DNA from: an uncultured Verrucomicrobiota bacterium
GTDB taxonomy: Bacteria; Verrucomicrobiota; Verrucomicrobiia; Opitutales; Opitutaceae
Reading direction: 5' to 3'
Assembly (NCBI GenBank): GCA_913058185.1
Contig: CAJXQX010000045.1
Span: 1-33,356 of the forward strand
Length of the DNA: 33,356 nucleotides
In this document: positions 33,352-33,356 of the stretch, in pieces
How the letters are laid out: every line of letters begins with the position of its first letter
How positions within the stretch are numbered: position 1 is the first letter of the stretch
Made by a program: the position numbers and the translations under genes
The notes under the pieces: generated by a model
What the model was told of the DNA's origin: nothing
Database searches by the model: none
The model's input: the letters and a program-made list of their open reading frames with translations, nothing else

Positions 33352-33356
33352 TTATA

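Overview
The window reads like chromosomal DNA of a GC-rich, Gram-negative-type bacterium, most likely Verrucomicrobiota of the Opitutae/Opitutaceae type. This placement is inference. It rests on a Bat/MoxR operon with fused members, hyphenated-palindrome repeats between genes, an M81-family (MlrC) gene beside a mannonate dehydratase, and many secreted or lipoprotein genes. No rRNA, tRNA, CRISPR array, transposase or prophage was recognised.

Layout. 1-9.5 kb is a housekeeping and metabolic stretch: the 5' end of a probable metallophosphoesterase (minus), a secreted LolA/LolB-fold-like protein, a YhcH/TabA-family protein, a minus-strand operon uxuA-like > mlrC-like > SDR (sugar-acid catabolism), a bile acid:Na+ symporter-family transporter, a small protein behind a perfect AT-rich palindrome, a MazG-type pyrophosphohydrolase, mogA, gluQ, and a LOG phosphoribohydrolase coupled to a Nudix hydrolase. 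9.6-17.2 kb is one minus-strand operon, MoxR ATPase > DUF58 > (37-aa ORF) > BatA > BatB with an acidic tail > BatD-BatE fusion, joined mostly by 4-nt stop/start overlaps. 17.2-22 kb holds a GGQ release-factor-like rescue protein, a small HTH gene flanked by two matching 25-bp palindromes, a GNAT gene coupled to a broken DUF1697 gene, a small lipoprotein, a MOSC protein and rmuC.

22.1-30.7 kb is a decayed accessory zone. Three genes joined by ATGA overlaps (receiver-histidine kinase, beta-ketoacyl synthase, membrane histidine kinase) each carry stops or frameshifts, and the last ends against an ABC ATPase that has no permease next to it. Further on, a secreted protein and a polysaccharide deacetylase each carry a 1-nt frameshift. 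An intact methyltransferase and small hypotheticals lie between. The window ends with full-length pnp and its intrinsic terminator, set in a cluster of REP-like hairpins.

Most notable observations: (1) the decayed three-gene kinase-ketosynthase-kinase operon and the concentration of lesions between 18.9 and 30.5 kb, which is either real pseudogenisation or consensus error, since every frameshift lies in a homopolymer; (2) the HTH gene with paired 25-bp operator-like palindromes; (3) the compacted Bat operon with an internal hexamer-expanded hairpin; (4) several families of REP-like palindromes at gene ends.
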